Below are positions 60,899-64,000 of a DNA stretch of 64,000 bases, one piece after another (the stretch's first letter is position 1; each line of letters opens with the position of its first letter). The stretch covers positions 62,001 to 126,000 of the forward strand of contig NZ_JXXU01000043.1 in the NCBI RefSeq assembly GCF_000967495.1, written 5' to 3'. Source of the DNA: Vibrio neptunius. Its GTDB lineage: Bacteria > Pseudomonadota > Gammaproteobacteria > Enterobacterales > Vibrionaceae. The notes beneath the pieces were generated by a model. It was given only the letters and a program-made list of their open reading frames with translations, was not told the origin of the DNA and did not search any database. Position numbers and translations under genes: made by a program.

Positions 60899-61252
60899 AT
60901 GTTACGCCCAACGAATTTTAACCGGATGATGTTATTGGCGAGTGCCCTGAGTTGGCTGCTCGTTTCTCTGATGCCGGTCATAAATGCGCACGGCTCCAAC
61001 GCCGGAGTTTGGGCTACCTTATGTACCATCAATGGTTTCGAACTCGTTCAGGTCGAAGAAGGTAAGCCGGAAACTCAGCACGGCAAGCCTTGTCCATTCA
61101 GTCACTTTTCTTCTTTCCACCAGGATTCACTTCCAACACCACTTTACTTTACACGACAGTCGTATGTGAGTGATGAAGCCTATGCTTTTTTGGCTCTAAG
61201 CGTTCGCTATCAGCTCGCACTCCCGCGTGCGCCGCCTCTGTCTATTGCTTGA
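60899..61252 (+). CDS. DUF2946-like small membrane-linked protein
   Basis: 117 residues from ATG 60899 (GAGAG upstream). A hydrophobic N-terminus (MLLASALSWLLVSLMPVINA) acts as a signal or anchor. The following part contains ATLCTINGFELV and HGKPCPFSHFSSFH, a Cys/His-rich pattern typical of DUF2946 proteins, which often neighbour metal or PepSY genes. It is 128 bp upstream of a PepSY-type gene. Function unknown; metal binding is possible. Confidence 0.65.
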   Translation: MLRPTNFNRMMLLASALSWLLVSLMPVINAHGSNAGVWATLCTINGFELVQVEEGKPETQHGKPCPFSHFSSFHQDSLPTPLYFTRQSYVSDEAYAFLALSVRYQLALPRAPPLSIA

Positions 61253-61380
61253 TGTAAAAATAAAATTATTAAATAAGGCATAACACCTCACTGTAAAGTC
61301 AATGCTCAGCAGACATTATTGAATGAACCATTCGGATTAAATCTGAAGGTTTTGCTGCGCGCAATAAAAAGGAAATTGTA

Positions 61381-62823
61381 ATGTTGGGTAGTCAAACTCA
61401 GACTTCGCCTAAGGAATCTTCACGTCTATCTTCAGACAAAACTCGAATCAAATCACGCTATTTCATGACATGGCGCTGGCACTTCTATGCTGGTCTTTAT
61501 GTTATCCCTTTTATGTTGATGCTCAGCCTGACAGGACTTGTGATGTTGTTTGATGATGACATCGAACAAGCCCGATACCGAGATCAAATGATCGTCATGC
61601 CGGAAACTTCAAAAGTACCCGTCTCGCAGCAACTAGAGAACGTCCAAGCCAGTTACCCTTCTGGGCAGGTGACCCAGTATATTCCTGCCGCTAAAGCGAA
61701 CTTGGTTAACAAGTTCAGTGTGCGTCTCGAAGATGGAACTTCGGTGTTTGTCACTGTGAATCCCTATAGTGGTCAGGTATTAGGTGAAATAGTTCGCAGT
61801 GACAGCTGGTATCAGCTTGCGAATGAAATCCACGGAACTCTGCTGATTGGTCAATGGGGGGATTACTTAATCGAAGTCTCTGCTAGCTTGAGTATCTTAC
61901 TGTTGGTGACGGGGATCTATTTGTGGTTACCAAGGGACAACGCAAGCAAAGCGGGATTTCTGAAAGTGCGTTTTACATCGGGTACACGTATCTTGATGCG
62001 TGACTTGCATGCGAACTTAGGCGGTTTGTTGTCCATTGTGTTGTTGTTTTTCATTATTTCAGGTTTGGCTTGGACTGGTGTTTGGGGCAGCAAGTTGGTT
62101 CAGGCATGGAATACGTTTCCTACTTACTATACTTGGGGCGAAAAGCCCGAGTCAAAGCTGACCCACGCTGACCTCAATCACGGTAGTGAGGAAGAAATGC
62201 CATGGAACTTAGAACAAGCTCCGTTACCTGAATCTACGGGGCATGTTCATGGCAGCGAAGATCATGCTCATCATGAATATAGCTCGTATGATATCAGTCA
62301 GAGTATTGGCATCGATTCGATAGTCGAGCAAGCACAGCGCCTTGGTTTTACTCAGTTTAATCTCTTTTTGCCTCAGTCTGAAACGGGTGTATATACGCTA
62401 GCAGCGAATTCTATGGCGGGCGACATTTACGATCCAAGAAAAGACAAAACCACTCACATAGACCAGTACACAGGTGAAGTGTTGGTGGATGTGACATGGG
62501 AAGACTACAGTTTGTTTGCTAAATTTATGGCAGCAGGAGTGTCTTTGCACCAAGGGGATGTCAGTGTCGTGAACAAGGTACTCAATGTTGTATTCTGCGT
62601 GGCATTTATTGTTATTTCTGTCATCGGTATTGTGATGTGGTGGATCAGAAGGCCATCAGGCAAGACTCAGGTCGGTATTCCGCCTCGCTTTGCAAGTGAA
62701 GGCATTTGGAAGGTGGGAGTAATGACACTTGCTATGGTTGCGGCGTTTTTTCCACTAGCGGCGTTGACAATCGTCCTCTTTGGTGTGATTGACTGGTACG
62801 TGTTCCGTCAGCAGCGCCCGTAG
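61381..62823 (+). CDS. PepSY-associated membrane protein with histidine-rich loop
   Basis: 480 residues. Four membrane segments of the PepSY_TM type (first WRWHFYAGLYVIPFMLMLSLTGL). Two PepSY-like periplasmic regions: about 85-135 (NKFSVRLEDGTSVFVTVNPYSG) and about 310-375 (MAGDIYDPRKDKTTHIDQYTG). Between them lies a His-rich stretch GHVHGSEDHAHHEY, likely to bind metal. Relatives often act as reductases or assembly factors in metal or siderophore uptake. It follows the DUF2946 gene. Confidence 0.8.
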   Translation: MLGSQTQTSPKESSRLSSDKTRIKSRYFMTWRWHFYAGLYVIPFMLMLSLTGLVMLFDDDIEQARYRDQMIVMPETSKVPVSQQLENVQASYPSGQVTQYIPAAKANLVNKFSVRLEDGTSVFVTVNPYSGQVLGEIVRSDSWYQLANEIHGTLLIGQWGDYLIEVSASLSILLLVTGIYLWLPRDNASKAGFLKVRFTSGTRILMRDLHANLGGLLSIVLLFFIISGLAWTGVWGSKLVQAWNTFPTYYTWGEKPESKLTHADLNHGSEEEMPWNLEQAPLPESTGHVHGSEDHAHHEYSSYDISQSIGIDSIVEQAQRLGFTQFNLFLPQSETGVYTLAANSMAGDIYDPRKDKTTHIDQYTGEVLVDVTWEDYSLFAKFMAAGVSLHQGDVSVVNKVLNVVFCVAFIVISVIGIVMWWIRRPSGKTQVGIPPRFASEGIWKVGVMTLAMVAAFFPLAALTIVLFGVIDWYVFRQQRP

Positions 62824-62837
62824 CCAATTCGGTAACC

Positions 62838-62860
62838 AAAAGGCCACCAAATGGTGGCCT
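62838..62860 (-). terminator. Terminator of pyrC
   Basis: AGGCCACC (62841-62848) pairs with GGTGGCCT (62853-62860) around AAAT. The preceding A-run gives a T-run on the minus strand. It may also serve the PepSY gene on the plus strand. Confidence 0.82.
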
Positions 62861-62877
62861 AATCATGTGTACAGCGA

Positions 62878-63906
62878 TTATTTTACCGACCAGTCGATGG
62901 TTTCACCCGCGCGAATGGGGACGACAATGTCCTTACCAAAGGGCATCGACTCCGCCACTGCCCACTTTTCTTTAGTGAGCGTCACGGTATCTGAGTTACG
63001 TGGTAGGCCATAGAAGTCAGGGCCATTGTGGCTCGCAAATGCTTCAAGGTTCTCTAATTTACCCTCAAGCTCAAATACTTCTGCATAAAGCTCTAGTGCG
63101 GCGTGAGCTGTGTATGAACCAGCACAACCACACGCTGCTTCCTTCATGCCTTTTGCATGGGGAGCGGAATCTGTACCTAGGAAAAATTTCTTGCTACCGC
63201 TGGTTGCTGCCTCAATCAGCGCTTTTTGGTGGGTGTTGCGCTTGAGAATCGGTAGGCAGTAGAAGTGAGGTTTTATTCCACCAACCAACATATGGTTACG
63301 GTTATATAGGAGGTGATGAGCCGTGATGGTGGCTGCAACATTATCATTGGCGTTTTTGACGAAAGTGGCCGCTTCCGCTGTTGTGATGTGTTCAAGAACG
63401 ATCTTCAATTTTGGAAAATCATTGACGATGGGCGCCAAAACGGTATCTAGAAACTCTTTCTCACGGTCAAAAATATCGACATCATGGGTAGTGACTTCAC
63501 CGTGGACCAGAAGTAGCATGCCGACTTCCTGCATTGCTTCAAGTACTGGGTAGATGTTTTTTGCAGACGTCACACCTGAATCAGAGTTGGTTGTCGCACC
63601 TGCAGGGTAGAGCTTCGCAGCAACCACTTTTCCAGAGGCTTTTGCCTTGCGAATTTCATCGGGTGATGTGTTGTCTGTAAGGTACAATGCCATCAAGGGC
63701 TCAAATTGCTCGTTTGGTTTTTCTGCCATGATGCGCTCTCGATAAGCGAGTGCCATTTCAGTGTCGGTAACTGGTGGGACTGTGTTTGGCATAATTAGCG
63801 CTCGGCCATTGTAGCGGCTGATGTCGCGGACGGTATCTGTTAGAACATCACCATCGCGTAAGTGAACATGCCAGTCGTCAGGACGAGTGATCGTAAGTGT
63901 TGTCAT
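62878..63906 (-). CDS. pyrC: Dihydroorotase
   Basis: 342 residues from ATG 63906 (GGGAG 6-7 nt upstream; ATG 63921 lacks this). Third step of pyrimidine synthesis: closes carbamoyl aspartate to dihydroorotate. Metal motifs: DDWHVHLRDGD, AAKLYPAGATTNSDSG with the carbamylated Lys, LVHGEVT, LEHITT, GTDSAPH. Cytoplasmic, homodimeric class II PyrC type. A PurR-like box lies upstream. Confidence 0.97.
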   Translation of the reverse strand: MTTLTITRPDDWHVHLRDGDVLTDTVRDISRYNGRALIMPNTVPPVTDTEMALAYRERIMAEKPNEQFEPLMALYLTDNTSPDEIRKAKASGKVVAAKLYPAGATTNSDSGVTSAKNIYPVLEAMQEVGMLLLVHGEVTTHDVDIFDREKEFLDTVLAPIVNDFPKLKIVLEHITTAEAATFVKNANDNVAATITAHHLLYNRNHMLVGGIKPHFYCLPILKRNTHQKALIEAATSGSKKFFLGTDSAPHAKGMKEAACGCAGSYTAHAALELYAEVFELEGKLENLEAFASHNGPDFYGLPRNSDTVTLTKEKWAVAESMPFGKDIVVPIRAGETIDWSVK

Positions 63907-63968
63907 TATTGCTCCCACCATAATTTGAGTTGTCTGATTGGAGCCTAAGCATTAACGAAAAACTGTGA

Positions 63969-63984
63969 AGGCAAACGCTTACGC
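63969..63984 (-). promoter_or_regulatory. PurR-like box upstream of pyrC
   Basis: AGGCAAACGCTTACGC matches ACGCAAACGTTTGCGT at 12 of 16 positions, with the CAAACG core intact. E. coli pyrC is repressed by PurR. It lies about 63-78 bp before the pyrC start codon. Confidence 0.5.
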
Positions 63985-64000
63985 TTAGGCGACAGGATGA

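Overview
The window is most likely from a Vibrio and probably from its second chromosome. It carries thrS-infC-rpmI-rplT, zwf-pgl-gnd, the uhp hexose-phosphate locus and pyrC. From memory, all of these sit on chromosome II in Vibrio cholerae. Protein sequences, AT-leaning intergenic DNA and Vibrio-type frmA/fghA, viuB and purA2 genes agree with this. The species cannot be named from the sequence alone. No tRNA, rRNA, CRISPR array, complete insertion sequence or intact prophage was seen.

Region 1 (1-2.8 kb): the 3' end of a glycine-rich gene, then a LysR regulator divergent from a second, diverged adenylosuccinate synthetase (purA2). Region 2 (2.8-15.9 kb) is accessory in character. It has an HDOD protein, a run of three small immunity-like genes (one with an in-frame stop), a repetitive Ig-like lipoprotein, a rhomboid protease, metal-dependent and serine hydrolases, several unknown small genes, a nitronate monooxygenase, a Rid-family protein lacking its usual catalytic arginine, and a phospholipase A2-like protein coupled to a LysE exporter. 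A dispersed family of short repeats with inverted ends (about 465, 2913, 4876, 10709, 11733 and 11911) is spread through regions 1 and 2.

Region 3 (16-34.5 kb) mixes secreted and envelope functions with metabolism: a modular extracellular nuclease, a small membrane/lipoprotein operon, an orphan solute-binding protein, a long RluA-type pseudouridine synthase, formaldehyde detoxification (frmA-fghA with a divergent LysR), an MFS protein with a large C-terminal extension, a DUF481 protein, viuB with a LysE exporter and Lrp regulator, and a chemoreceptor.

Region 4 (34.5-38 kb) is the translation operon thrS-infC-rpmI-rplT. infC starts at AUU, and a hairpin with a threonine-tRNA-like anticodon loop precedes thrS. 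Region 5 (38-50.5 kb) has two tandem periplasmic binding proteins, a cystatin-like lipoprotein, a DUF6279 lipoprotein, a TauE/SafE transporter, an aldehyde dehydrogenase with a sigma-54 type promoter divergent from an AcoR-type activator, and the oxidative pentose phosphate operon zwf-pgl-gnd. Region 6 (50.8-64 kb) has a large HD-GYP phosphodiesterase, an SRPBCC protein, a PHP phosphatase, a cytochrome b562-like protein, uhpT-uhpA-uhpB-uhpC, a DUF2946/PepSY pair, and pyrC preceded by a PurR-like box.

The chromosome appears to hold conserved metabolic blocks separated by lineage-specific envelope, immunity and signalling genes. The least explained parts are the immunity-like cluster with no visible toxin, the repeat family, the PLA2-like/LysE pair, the cystatin-like lipoprotein and the extended MFS protein.
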